From positions 1 to 64,000 of the forward strand of contig NZ_JANQDH010000033.1 in the NCBI RefSeq assembly GCF_029891735.1: 64,000 bases of DNA. Direction: 5' to 3'. The stretch comes from Chrysosporum bergii ANA360D. GTDB lineage: Bacteria; Cyanobacteriota; Cyanobacteriia; Cyanobacteriales; Nostocaceae. Under the pieces are notes generated by a model. The model ran no database searches. It had not been told where the DNA came from and saw only the letters and a program-made list of their open reading frames with translations. A program made the translations under genes and the position numbers. Of this stretch, positions 7,273-15,451 are shown piece by piece. Each line of letters begins with the position of its first letter. Within the stretch, counting starts at the first letter, position 1.

Positions 7273-7983
7273 TTAATTAGAACTAACACCACCCTTGTAT
7301 TCACAATGAAAACCGCGGTTTTGCCATACCTGCATATCTAAATCAGCAATTCTGGTGACATTTGAGCATTTCGGCTGGATAACTTGACTCAAAACCCCCC
7401 AAAATAAGCTTCTAGTTACATCTAATCCAGTTTTCCAGCCAGACTCATGATTACCCGGAATACCCTCCTCAACAATAATATCTGGCTCCACCCAAATACC
7501 ATGAGCGCCCAAAAGAATCTGTCCTAGCCATTTAGCTCTAGGTAGGTGACTTTCTGAAGTAACTAGTTTAACTTTATGTACTCCCCATTGCCGCAAAATG
7601 GGAATCCCGTAATAAAAATTCTCAAAAGTTGAAATTGCACAATTTTCTGTCCACACCCGTTGTAAATCTGCTGCTTCCCTTTGAAAGATTAGCCATAGAC
7701 AAGGTGGTTGAGAACCGCCGGAAATTAGAACTGGAACTTGTGGATATTTTTGTATTGTTTGGGCTACATGAATTTCTCGGCTAATACTACCCCCCAGGAC
7801 AAAAAAAGCATCTACAGGCTGATGTGATGCCCAAACTAGAGTGATAGTGGTGAAAATCAGCCAAACACCGCACATAAAGCATAAACCACCAGCTATTTTT
7901 GGTATTGATTGCCACATTTTACCTAATTTTAACAACCAAGAAAGTGATGGTTTTTTCGGTTTTTTGGTAAATTTATGCTTCAT
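7273..7983 (-). CDS. YdcF family (DUF218) membrane protein
   Basis: A 236-residue protein with a basic N-terminus (MKHKFTKKPKKP) and one membrane helix (about residues 29-51, IAGGLCFMCGVWLIFTTITLVWA). A DUF218 domain follows: AFFVLGGSISREIHVAQ, then PVLISGGSQPPC, an acidic-aromatic stretch CAISTFENFYY and LVTSESHLPRAKWL. The family includes E. coli YdcF, SanA and ElyC, which act in or near the envelope; precise activity is unknown. The stop codon lies directly beside the hairpin-repeat array. A 31-bp piece of its 3' coding region (7333-7363) is duplicated at 5632-5662. Confidence 0.85.
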   Translation of the reverse strand: MKHKFTKKPKKPSLSWLLKLGKMWQSIPKIAGGLCFMCGVWLIFTTITLVWASHQPVDAFFVLGGSISREIHVAQTIQKYPQVPVLISGGSQPPCLWLIFQREAADLQRVWTENCAISTFENFYYGIPILRQWGVHKVKLVTSESHLPRAKWLGQILLGAHGIWVEPDIIVEEGIPGNHESGWKTGLDVTRSLFWGVLSQVIQPKCSNVTRIADLDMQVWQNRGFHCEYKGGVSSN

Positions 7984-8361
7984 AACATAGCTAATAAAAT
8001 CTGGTTTTCATCTCTTGAAAAATAATTATAATTAATTTAGTAAATTACTGTCTTGTCAAGTTAATATGAGATGTAAAAATGATATAGCATTTCTTAAACA
8101 CATGAGATACAAATGTAAAAGATCGTCTTGTAATGTGAGTATCCCTCGACTATACTTTGACTATACTTTGAGTATACTTTGACCACCCTCTGTACTCAGT
8201 ACTAAGGATGTACTCCATTTGGGCAAAATTCCCTAAGCTCAGAAAACGATCAGGAGAAAATAATGGGCTAACATAAATAAATTATAAGTATAAAAACCGA
8301 GAAATTCCCTAATACTTGATTGCCACGCTGTCAAAAAAACAACTATACTCCACTGGTATAC
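7984..8361. promoter_or_regulatory. Divergent intergenic region with 11-bp phased repeats
   Basis: Between ydcF (minus) and ctp (plus). Three head-to-tail 11-mers GA[C/G]TATACTTT lie at 8148-8158, 8159-8169 and 8170-8180, i.e. about one helical turn apart. GTACTCAGTAC (a near-palindrome) follows at about 8192. The repeats could be protein-binding sites or overlapping TATACT-type -10 elements. GAGATACAAATGT (about 8104) also occurs near 32551. No gene seen. Confidence 0.45.
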
Positions 8362-9696
8362 ATGAATCAATCTGTGAAACACTACTCCCCCCTACAAGCG
8401 GTATTGATTGGTGGAGCTATTGCCACCACTGCCACCGTCTCTGTATTTGCTCCGGTTTGGACTCGCTGCGTTCTTGCTGCCTTAGAGGATAGCCCAAAAG
8501 CCTTAGTTGACCAAGTATGGCAGTTGGTAAATAGTGAATATGTTGATGGCAGCTTTAATCAACAAGATTGGCTAGCCATGAGGCATACCTTATTAGGTAA
8601 AAAATATTCTTCTCAGGAACAGGCTTATGAAGCAATTCGCGAAGCCTTGCAAAAACTGGGTGATCCCTACACCCGGTTTATGGACCCCCAGGAATATCAA
8701 GCTTTAAGTAGCCAAACCGCTGGGGAAGTATCCGGTATTGGCATTCGCATGGAAATCAATGACAAAACTCAACGCCTCACGGTATTGGAAACCATCGAAA
8801 ATTCTCCAGCCCTCGCAGCTGGTGTTAAATCAGGTGATGAGATTTTGGCAATTGACGGTAAATCAACCCAGCAAATGTCATTAGAAGATGCTTCTGAGTT
8901 AATTCGCGGTAAAATTGGTACTTCCATAACAATTAAACTAGGAAGAACAGGGCAAAGTCCCTTTAGTTTGCAGCTAACACGAGCAATCATTGAAGTGCCG
9001 ACAGTGCGTTACACTCTCAAGCGAGAAGGTAACCGTCGGGTTGGTTATATCCGCTTGCGGGAGTTTAGTGGCCATGCTTCCGAGCAAATGCGCCGAGCGA
9101 TTCAAGATTTAAACAGTGAAAATGTGGATGCTTTTGTGTTAGATTTGCGGGGAAATCCCGGTGGTTTGTTAAATTCCAGCATTGAAATTGCCCGGATGTG
9201 GTTAGATAACGGTGGCATTGTCCGCACTGTTAAGCGTACCGGCGGGAGTGAGTTAACTAAAGCCAATCGCACGGCTTTGACTCAACGACCCTTGGCCATA
9301 TTAGTAGATGGTAATTCAGCTAGTGCTAGCGAAATCCTCACCGGCGCAATGAAAGATAATAACCGAGCCGTGGTTATTGGTAGTAAAACCTTTGGTAAAG
9401 CCATGGTGCAGTCTGTTCATGAATTAGCCGATGGTTCCGGTTTGGCAGTGACCATTGCCCACTACTACACCCCCGATGGTACAGATATCAATAAAAAAGG
9501 CATCATACCAGATATTAAGTTAGATTTAACAGCAGCACAACAGCGTCAACTGGCCAATAATCCCAATTTACTGGGTACAGAAAAAGATCCACAATATGCC
9601 AGGGCTATCACTGCACTATCAACTCAAAACTTTGCTCAACCCCCAGGACGTATTAACCAACCAATGAGTTCTGGCGGTATGGATTTAAAATTTTAG
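8362..9696 (+). CDS. Carboxyl-terminal processing protease (S41 family), CtpB-like
   Basis: A 444-residue serine protease of the Ctp/Prc family, expected on the lumenal or periplasmic side where it trims C-termini of precursors. An N-terminal hydrophobic segment (AVLIGGAIATTATVSVFAPV) serves as signal or anchor. A PDZ domain (GEVSGIGIRME… SGDEILAIDG) is followed by the S41 core with VLDLRGNPGG. The catalytic pair is Ser321 in GNSASASEIL and Lys346 in TFGKAMVQ, 25 residues apart as in Prc. The ATG at 8362 (MNQSVKHYSPLQ) is preferred to an upstream TTG at 8320 because it matches the usual family N-terminus. It resembles cyanobacterial CtpB more than CtpA as far as I recall, but the paralogue assignment is not certain. 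Confidence 0.93.
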   Translation: MNQSVKHYSPLQAVLIGGAIATTATVSVFAPVWTRCVLAALEDSPKALVDQVWQLVNSEYVDGSFNQQDWLAMRHTLLGKKYSSQEQAYEAIREALQKLGDPYTRFMDPQEYQALSSQTAGEVSGIGIRMEINDKTQRLTVLETIENSPALAAGVKSGDEILAIDGKSTQQMSLEDASELIRGKIGTSITIKLGRTGQSPFSLQLTRAIIEVPTVRYTLKREGNRRVGYIRLREFSGHASEQMRRAIQDLNSENVDAFVLDLRGNPGGLLNSSIEIARMWLDNGGIVRTVKRTGGSELTKANRTALTQRPLAILVDGNSASASEILTGAMKDNNRAVVIGSKTFGKAMVQSVHELADGSGLAVTIAHYYTPDGTDINKKGIIPDIKLDLTAAQQRQLANNPNLLGTEKDPQYARAITALSTQNFAQPPGRINQPMSSGGMDLKF

Positions 9697-9775
9697 CTGA
9701 GAGGATATAGAACTGGGAATACTCAATCAGTAATTCCACCTTTCTAAAAAAAACTCACTAAAAAACTCTTATTGT

Positions 9776-10738
9776 ATGAATCGGCCAGTTGATTCAACCA
9801 CTAGTAATACCTTATTGCCCATGGTATCAGTGGTTGTTCCTATTTATAACGGTGAGGCGGATCTACCTGCATTAATCCAGTGTCTGCAAGCTCAAACTTA
9901 CCCCCAAGACCGAGTAGAGTATTTACTGGTGGATAATAACAGCAGCGATCGCACCCTAACTCTGCTGAAAGCATCGGCTAAAAATTGCCCTTTAATTCGT
10001 GTTTTGGGGGAAAATAAAATTCAAAGCTCTTACGCAGCCCGCAATACTGGAATTCGTGCTGCGGTGGGGGAAATTCTCGCTTTTACAGATGTTGATTGTC
10101 ATCCCCAACCCCAATGGCTACACTCCTTGATCCAGCCTTTTGCTGATGCGGGTGTGGTCATTGTTGCAGGTGAGATTGTCTCATTACCAGGTAATAGCAT
10201 CTTAGAAAAACACGCACAGCGTGAAGAAACCTTATCCCAGAAGCATACTCTGACTAATTCTTTTTGTCCCTACGGTCAAACGGCTAATTTAGCCATTCGC
10301 CGCATTGCTTTAGAAACAGTAGGTTTATTTAGACCTTTTTTAACTACTGGTGGTGATGCAGACATTTGCTGGCGCATTCTGCGGTCAAATATCGGGCGGT
10401 TAGAATTTGCACCCAATGCCATTATTCAACATCGCCACCGGGCTACCCTCAAGGAATTACAAAGTCAATGGCGACGCTACGGACGCTCTAACCGCTATCT
10501 ACATGAATTATATGGTGTAGAATTAATGCCAGAGATCACAGCCAAATATTGCAGTTATCGCTTGACGCGGTGGTTAGTTAAGGAACTACCAAGGTATATT
10601 GTACAAGGGATGGCTGGTAAAGCCACCCTGGTGGATTTATTAAATACTCCCATTGGTTTGTTTACTGCCAGAGCGCGTTTTATTGGGCAAAGAGATGCTA
10701 CATTGCCCGAAAATGCCCAAAACATCCCCCGGCTGTAA
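9776..10738 (+). CDS. Family 2 glycosyltransferase
   Basis: A 320-residue GT-A enzyme: SVVVPIYNGEADLPALIQCL at residues 18-37, VDNNSSDRT (nucleotide-sugar binding), AFTDVDCHPQPQW (the DxD metal motif) and GGDADICWRI (the ED/W acceptor region). It transfers a sugar to a glycan or lipid acceptor that cannot be deduced. It lacks strong membrane segments. Neighbours are a protease upstream and a response regulator downstream, so the context gives no pathway. Confidence 0.9.
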   Translation: MNRPVDSTTSNTLLPMVSVVVPIYNGEADLPALIQCLQAQTYPQDRVEYLLVDNNSSDRTLTLLKASAKNCPLIRVLGENKIQSSYAARNTGIRAAVGEILAFTDVDCHPQPQWLHSLIQPFADAGVVIVAGEIVSLPGNSILEKHAQREETLSQKHTLTNSFCPYGQTANLAIRRIALETVGLFRPFLTTGGDADICWRILRSNIGRLEFAPNAIIQHRHRATLKELQSQWRRYGRSNRYLHELYGVELMPEITAKYCSYRLTRWLVKELPRYIVQGMAGKATLVDLLNTPIGLFTARARFIGQRDATLPENAQNIPRL

Positions 10739-10808
10739 CACCAACTGAGTTGATCAATAACTGCCAACTTTCGCTAAATTGGAAAAAGGTTAATACAGGG
10801 AAAATTCA

Positions 10809-11504
10809 ATGTCAGCACAACTGTTACTGGTAGATGATGAACCAGGATTGCGGGAAGCCGTAAGAGATTACTTACAAGAAAGCGGTTTCGGCGTTCAAGT
10901 TGCCAGTAACGCCACTGAGGGGTGGGATTTAATGCAGCAAAGCACACCCGATTTAGTTATTTCTGATATCATGATGCCCCGTGTGGATGGCTATCAGTTC
11001 CTTAAACAACTGCGGGAAGACCCCCGGTTTCAAACCCTCCCAGTTGTATTTTTAACTGCTAAAGGGATGACAGGCGATCGCATCCAGGGTTACCAAGCCG
11101 GTGTTGACGCTTATCTATCCAAGCCTTTTGACCCAGATGAATTAGTGGCTATAGTGGAAAATTTACTATCTCGTCGGATGGCTAAGGTTACGCCAAGTAC
11201 AGAAGAAGGCGAAACCATTGACATTGCTGAGTTAGCCAATCAAATTGCTCAAATCAAAGCCTTATTAACTCAAAGAAGTGCCATATCCCCTTCTCCGGCC
11301 CCATTTAAAATTGACTTGACCCCCAGAGAGCAAAGTGTTTTAAATCTGGTAGCAGAGGGACTAATGAACAAAGAAATCGCCCGACGTTTAGAAACCAGTG
11401 TCCGTAATGTGGAAAAATACGTGAGCCGTTTGTTTAGTAAAACTGGAACCAATAGCCGCACTGAGTTAGTTCGTTTTGCGTTGGAACACGGTTTGACTAA
11501 GTAG
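10809..11504 (+). CDS. LuxR/NarL-type response regulator
   Basis: A 231-residue two-domain regulator. The receiver (about 1-120) has the acidic pair DD9-10, phospho-acceptor Asp53 (VISDIMMPRVDGY), TAK and Lys105 (LSKPF). The C-terminal LuxR helix-turn-helix (about 165-230) reads TPREQSVLNLVAEGLMNKEI… VEKYVSRLFSKTGTNSRTEL. The layout resembles plastid and cyanobacterial Ycf29-like regulators, but the target and cognate kinase are not visible. AATTCA precedes the ATG, with AAAAAGG about 20 bp upstream. Confidence 0.9.
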   Translation: MSAQLLLVDDEPGLREAVRDYLQESGFGVQVASNATEGWDLMQQSTPDLVISDIMMPRVDGYQFLKQLREDPRFQTLPVVFLTAKGMTGDRIQGYQAGVDAYLSKPFDPDELVAIVENLLSRRMAKVTPSTEEGETIDIAELANQIAQIKALLTQRSAISPSPAPFKIDLTPREQSVLNLVAEGLMNKEIARRLETSVRNVEKYVSRLFSKTGTNSRTELVRFALEHGLTK

Positions 11505-12065
11505 AGCCTACTTACTTGTTTTTAGGTTGATATCAAGATGGTGTATTGTTCAGGAGGACAACACACCGGATTGATGTTGATTAATTGATTAATTGGTTAA
11601 TTGATATTTTGGTGTTTATTTTGTTTTCTGTTTTGACAGTAAAACCAACTATTGTTTTATTACCTAAGTATATACTTAGTGCCGTGATTGCTCTTTGAAA
11701 ATCAATAGTGTTTTAATTTGAATACTGTTTTAATCGCAACACCATTAACCTGATAACTAATTACCGTAGCTACTGGTTGTATTAAAACAATTCAAGGGTG
11801 GAAATTAACAGAGCAAAAAAACTATATCAAATACTGAAAGAGTAGACACACCATTATAACTACAGTACCAATCTACCTAAATGCTTTTTTGCCTTTCAAA
11901 CAACAGAATCAACCTGAGAGATGCTACTGCATTGATCTATATAGAAAGTAACTGTTTGTTAGCACATATGGGTATATGAACTAACTTGAAAAAAGTTGAT
12001 TATTTCATACTTAACTGCTGATTTTGCCGTTAGTGAATAACAGCTTGATATTGTTAGATTTTTAA
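11505..12065. other. 561-bp AT-rich intergenic region
   Basis: No credible gene. It holds a run of TTAATTGA-type repeats (about 11578-11608, GATTAATTGATTAATTGGTT) and several A/T-rich stretches. It sits between the ends of two convergent genes, so terminators are expected, but I see no strong GC hairpin with a T-run. Confidence 0.4.
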
Positions 12066-12347
12066 CTATTGACTGTTGTCACTAGCATTACGTAAACGCA
12101 TTAACTGGCGACGCATGGGGGGGGAAGCCTTGAACTCAGATACTTCCTGCGCCTTGACAGATGCTTGGAGCATCTCTAAAAACTCATCAGAGCCTTCCGT
12201 CAAAGCGTCCAGTAAAACTTGTAGTAGCTGCTCGCGATCGCCCAGCAGACTTTTTTCTTCTATCAACCGGAATTTGAGATGTATTTCGCATTCATAAACA
12301 CCTGCTTCGATATTATTTTTTTGGCGTGGTAATGCTTTAGAGTTCAT
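12066..12347 (-). CDS. Small conserved cyanobacterial protein (possible heterocyst-related regulator)
   Basis: A 93-residue protein beginning MNSKALPRQKNNIEAGVYEC. This ATG is preferred to a start 111 bp upstream because the upstream part (LQDFSFQTVDTKN) has no coding look. The body is helical and charged (EIHLKFRLIEEKSLLGDREQ, LLQVLLDALTEGSDEFLEML) with a basic C-terminus (MRRQLMRLRNASDNSQ). I have a weak recollection of a Nostocales family annotated as Npun_R1517-like heterocyst differentiation regulator with this look. Treat that as a lead only. No DNA-binding motif can be named from sequence. Confidence 0.65.
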   Translation of the reverse strand: MNSKALPRQKNNIEAGVYECEIHLKFRLIEEKSLLGDREQLLQVLLDALTEGSDEFLEMLQASVKAQEVSEFKASPPMRRQLMRLRNASDNSQ

Positions 12348-12927
12348 ATTTCTCAGGATTAGGTTACTTAGTGGTCGAGAGGGTGAGGAACTGTCTCCCC
12401 AGCCCAAATCCTTGATATTTTTTGTATCCACGGTCTGGAATGAAAAATCTTGTAACAACAGTTGTATTCTATATTGTCTCTCCTTAGTTTTTTCTAGTTG
12501 GACTGAAAACCTTAACTGGTTTCTTGTTGATCCAAATCTGGTTAGAGGTAAACCATAACTATTATTCAGTTTTTAATACCTTATACAATAAAGTTTCTGT
12601 AATAACTTGTTCAACCTTTTTAAAAGGTTTTTACAGCAACTTTATTTTATATGATTAATAGTTTGAGTTTTGACTGTTTTTTTTAGTGTTTTTACGTAAA
12701 TGTAGTGACCAATCAATGATTTTTCTCATGACTAGAGCTAGTTTCAGCTAAAATCCGTGAAATTACTAGATGTACCTTTTATCTAACCGGAAAATTTTAT
12801 CATGTTCATGAACAAATTAAGAGGGGTCGGGCGATGGACTCAATCAGGTGAGCAGGCATTTAAGCCACGGCATAAGTTCTACAATGAATTTAATGTAATT
12901 CAACTCAACCCGACAGCCTTTAGAATT
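12348..12927. other. Divergent intergenic region upstream of ndhM
   Basis: About 580 bp between the start of the small minus-strand gene and ndhM. The perfect inverted repeat AACCTTTT-T-AAAAGGTT, followed by TTT, lies at about 12612-12631. It could be an attenuator or short-RNA terminator. An open frame upstream of ndhM (from 12802) reads in phase but lacks family similarity and is treated as 5' UTR. Confidence 0.4.
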
Positions 12928-13287
12928 ATGGATAACTCAATGCTGCTCAAGTCAACAACTCGGCATATTCGCATCTTCGCCGCGGAAATTGACCAGGATG
13001 GGGAAATGGTTCCTAGTCATCAGGTGTTAACCTTAGATATTGACCCAGACAACGAATTTAATTGGAACGAAGACGCCTTACAAAAAGTTTATCGCCAGTT
13101 CGATCAACTGGTAGAAGCATCTAGTGGCGCTGACTTAACGGACTACAACCTACGTCGCATAGGATCAGACTTAGAGCATTATCTGCGATCGCTCCTGCAA
13201 AAAGGCGAAATCAGCTACAATCTTTCTAGTCGGGTTACTAACTACAGTATGGGACTGCCTCAAGTCGCTGCCAACGAAAATCAATAG
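12928..13287 (+). CDS. ndhM: NAD(P)H-quinone oxidoreductase subunit M
   Basis: A 119-residue subunit of the cyanobacterial NDH-1 complex, which carries out respiratory and cyclic electron transfer at the thylakoid membrane. The family is recognised from MLLKSTTRHIRIFAAEI, LTLDIDPDNEFNWNEDALQK, GADLTDYNLRRIGSDLEHYL and LLQKGEISYNLSSRV…NYSMGLPQ. The ATG at 12928 (MDNSMLLKS) is chosen because NdhM proteins begin here. The frame stays open 126 bp further upstream, but that part has no NdhM similarity. NdhM is specific to oxygenic phototrophs, which supports the cyanobacterial assignment. Confidence 0.95.
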   Translation: MDNSMLLKSTTRHIRIFAAEIDQDGEMVPSHQVLTLDIDPDNEFNWNEDALQKVYRQFDQLVEASSGADLTDYNLRRIGSDLEHYLRSLLQKGEISYNLSSRVTNYSMGLPQVAANENQ

Positions 13288-13398
13288 AGATTTTTATCCT
13301 GATACTGGGGTATGGCATTGGCCCAGCCCCCAACTAGCTGAAAAACTGGTTAAAAAAAAATATTTTCTAGCTCTCAACACATTTCCCCCAAAGCGTAT

Positions 13399-13404
13399 TA
13401 TAAT
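13399..13404 (+). promoter_or_regulatory. Probable -10 box of ssrA
   Basis: A perfect TATAAT lies 17 bp before the mature tmRNA 5' end. No good -35 hexamer is seen at the usual distance. Confidence 0.5.
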
Positions 13405-13421
13405 CGAGATATAAGCCCCAT

Positions 13422-13811
13422 GGGTCCGTAACGGTTTCGACAGGTTGGCGAACGCTACTCTGTGACTCAGGTCGAGAGTGAGTCTCCTCTCGCAAATCAA
13501 AGGCTCAAAACAAAAGTAAATGCGAACAATATCGTAAAATTTGCTCGTAAGCCTGCTCCTGTAGCAGTTGCCTAATAACCTCTTACAGGTTCGAGCGTTT
13601 CTAGTTTGACTCCGTTAAGGACTAGAGACCTAACCCCAACGGATGCTCTAACAAGTATTCTCTGGTTGACTTGTTAGCTAAGAGTTAATCAGAGCATCCT
13701 ACGTTCGGGACAATGAACGATTCCCGCCTTGAGGGTCAGATAGGCTAAACCTGTGAATGAGCGGGGTACAAATACCCAATTTGGACAGCAGTTCGACTCT
13801 GCTCGGATCCA
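13422..13811 (+). ncRNA. ssrA: Transfer-messenger RNA (tmRNA)
   Basis: Rescues stalled ribosomes. The tRNA-like ends are clear: 5' GGGTCCGTAACGGTTTCGAC and 3' GCAGTTCGACTCTGCTCGGA TCCA. GGGTCCG pairs with CGGATCC to form the acceptor stem. CCA is not encoded. The reading frame GCG(13522)…TAA(13575) gives the tag ANNIVKFARKPAPVAVA, a cyanobacterial type. The molecule is one-piece, not permuted. Confidence 0.97.
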
Positions 13812-13817
13812 CTGAAT

Positions 13818-13866
13818 AAAAACAAGCCCACCAAACACCAATGAGTTGAAGTGGGTTTTGTTTTGT
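13818..13866 (+). terminator. Terminator hairpin after ssrA
   Basis: AAAACAAGCCCAC (13818-13831) pairs with GTGGGTTTTGTTTT (13851-13864), ending in a T-rich run. It can work in both directions. Confidence 0.75.
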
Positions 13867-13912
13867 CAATGATATTGATACTCCCTGGGGAGTGTCAACT
13901 GATCGGTAATAG

Positions 13913-15355
13913 TTAATTTGGCTGATTTTCCCCAGTAGGAACCACCACAGCAGGAGGCTGGGATGGTTTTATTTCCCCTGGTGCTGGACTTGGTGGTGTG
14001 GTGGTGGGTGAAGCCTGACGAGTTTCACGGATTTCTCGCAGCCTTTCTACTAAAGATGGTGTGGGAGCAACACTGGGTTGTACAGGCGGGTCAGTAGTGA
14101 CTTTTGGCTGAGTTTCCGTTTTTTTGTTGCTAGTAGTACTGGGAGTTTGGTCTTCAGCCAAGGGAATATCAGGCCGGCGTTTTCTTCTAGGAGTTCTCAC
14201 TGGTGCAGAGTTACCCGGCGAAGAAGTAGGCGGGGTTTGACTGTTGTTATTCTGTTGTTTTTTAGATTCAGAAGGCGAGGCTGCTGGTTTGTTTATTTCC
14301 GGCTTCAATGTGGGCTGTTCAAATAAGGGATCCGAAGACGACTGTGGCTGAAAATGAGAAAATAAGCTGGTAATGCCAAAACCTGCTGTACCAGCAAATA
14401 CCGCCACACCCAGGGCTATGAATATTTGAGCGGTTTGATGTGGTTTGGGGCTACTTGGCTTTCGTGGTAATTTTTTTCCCGGCTTTTCCACAGGTAAAAC
14501 TATAGTTGGTACTGCTTGAGTAGGAACTGCATTATGTGTATTTACTTTAATTTCAGGTAACAACTGCAACCATTCACCCACTGTTGCTGGGCGAAATTGA
14601 GGTTCCATAGCCATACCACGGAGAATGGCTTGATTAACTGCTGCACTCAGGTGGGGTTGCAGTTCCCGAGGAGCAGCCATTTCTTCGCGATCGCGTAGTA
14701 ATGCAGGTAAAGGAACTTGTCCTGTCAATAAAGCATACAAAGTCGCCGCCAAACCATAAACATCTGTAGCGGGTGTGCGCTGTGCTTGGGTCAAATATTG
14801 TTCCACCGGAGCATAACCTTCAGAAACAATACCCGTGTGAGTTTGCTTAACACCATGATTAAATTCACGGGCGATGCCAAAATCAATTAGTACTACTTCC
14901 TGAGTTCCTTGACGCAGGATAATATTATCCGGCTTAATATCCCGGTGCAGCAAACCATTGTGATGTACTACTTGTAATGCTGACCCAACTTGACGAATAT
15001 AATGAATTGCAGTTACTTCTGGTAAAGGTATCCCTGGCAATACAAATGCTTCTCCTAAAGTTTCCCCAGGAATATATTCCATCACCATGTAAGGCAGTTG
15101 GTCTTCCACAAAAAAATCACTGATGCGGACAATATGAGGGTGGATACAACTAGCCAATCTTCTGGCTTCATCTTGGAATTGGCGCTCAAACTTGGCAAAA
15201 TCAGGATGTTGGCGGAGTTTTTCATTAATAGTTTTCATAACCACTTCCTGACCCAAGTAGTTATGAGTGGCTTTAAAGGTAATACCAAAGCCACCACGCC
15301 CTATTTCCTGGATTAGGGTATATTTGCCATCCTGCAAAGTTGTGCCTGCTAACAT
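13913..15355 (-). CDS. Serine/threonine protein kinase with membrane anchor and Pro-rich tail
   Basis: A 480-residue Hanks-type kinase. The kinase domain (about residues 10-270) has the glycine loop EIGRGGFGITFKA, catalytic Lys41 (VVMKTI), HRDIKPDN with Asp139 and IDFGIARE with Asp158. A single membrane helix (about 310-331, IFIALGVAVFAGTAGFGITS) is followed by a low-complexity Pro/Ser/Thr-rich tail of about 150 residues with a basic RRKRRP patch, probably outside the membrane. No sensor fold is visible in the tail. The start is placed at MLAGTTLQDGKYTL as in relatives; the frame stays open to a GTG at 15403. Confidence 0.93.
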   Translation of the reverse strand: MLAGTTLQDGKYTLIQEIGRGGFGITFKATHNYLGQEVVMKTINEKLRQHPDFAKFERQFQDEARRLASCIHPHIVRISDFFVEDQLPYMVMEYIPGETLGEAFVLPGIPLPEVTAIHYIRQVGSALQVVHHNGLLHRDIKPDNIILRQGTQEVVLIDFGIAREFNHGVKQTHTGIVSEGYAPVEQYLTQAQRTPATDVYGLAATLYALLTGQVPLPALLRDREEMAAPRELQPHLSAAVNQAILRGMAMEPQFRPATVGEWLQLLPEIKVNTHNAVPTQAVPTIVLPVEKPGKKLPRKPSSPKPHQTAQIFIALGVAVFAGTAGFGITSLFSHFQPQSSSDPLFEQPTLKPEINKPAASPSESKKQQNNNSQTPPTSSPGNSAPVRTPRRKRRPDIPLAEDQTPSTTSNKKTETQPKVTTDPPVQPSVAPTPSLVERLREIRETRQASPTTTPPSPAPGEIKPSQPPAVVVPTGENQPN

Positions 15356-15451
15356 AGGAAGTGCTAAGTTGATTGAAGCAATTAAATTGCCGGTTTTTAC
15401 CACTTATTTATTCTAAGAGCCTCGCGCAAAAGCGCAAAGGTGGGGTGTGGG

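Noticed and set aside
8320-8361. Upstream TTG start of the C-terminal protease
   Set aside because: Adds MPRCQKNNYTPLVY, which disrupts the signal-type N-terminus; ATG 8362 matches the family.
12802-12927. N-terminal extension of NdhM
   Set aside because: In frame and open, but MFMNKLRGVGRWTQSG has no similarity to NdhM, which starts at MDNSMLLKS.
13780-13811. tRNA-like GTTCGACTC loop
   Set aside because: Not a separate tRNA gene; it is the T-arm of the tmRNA. No tRNA gene was found in the window.
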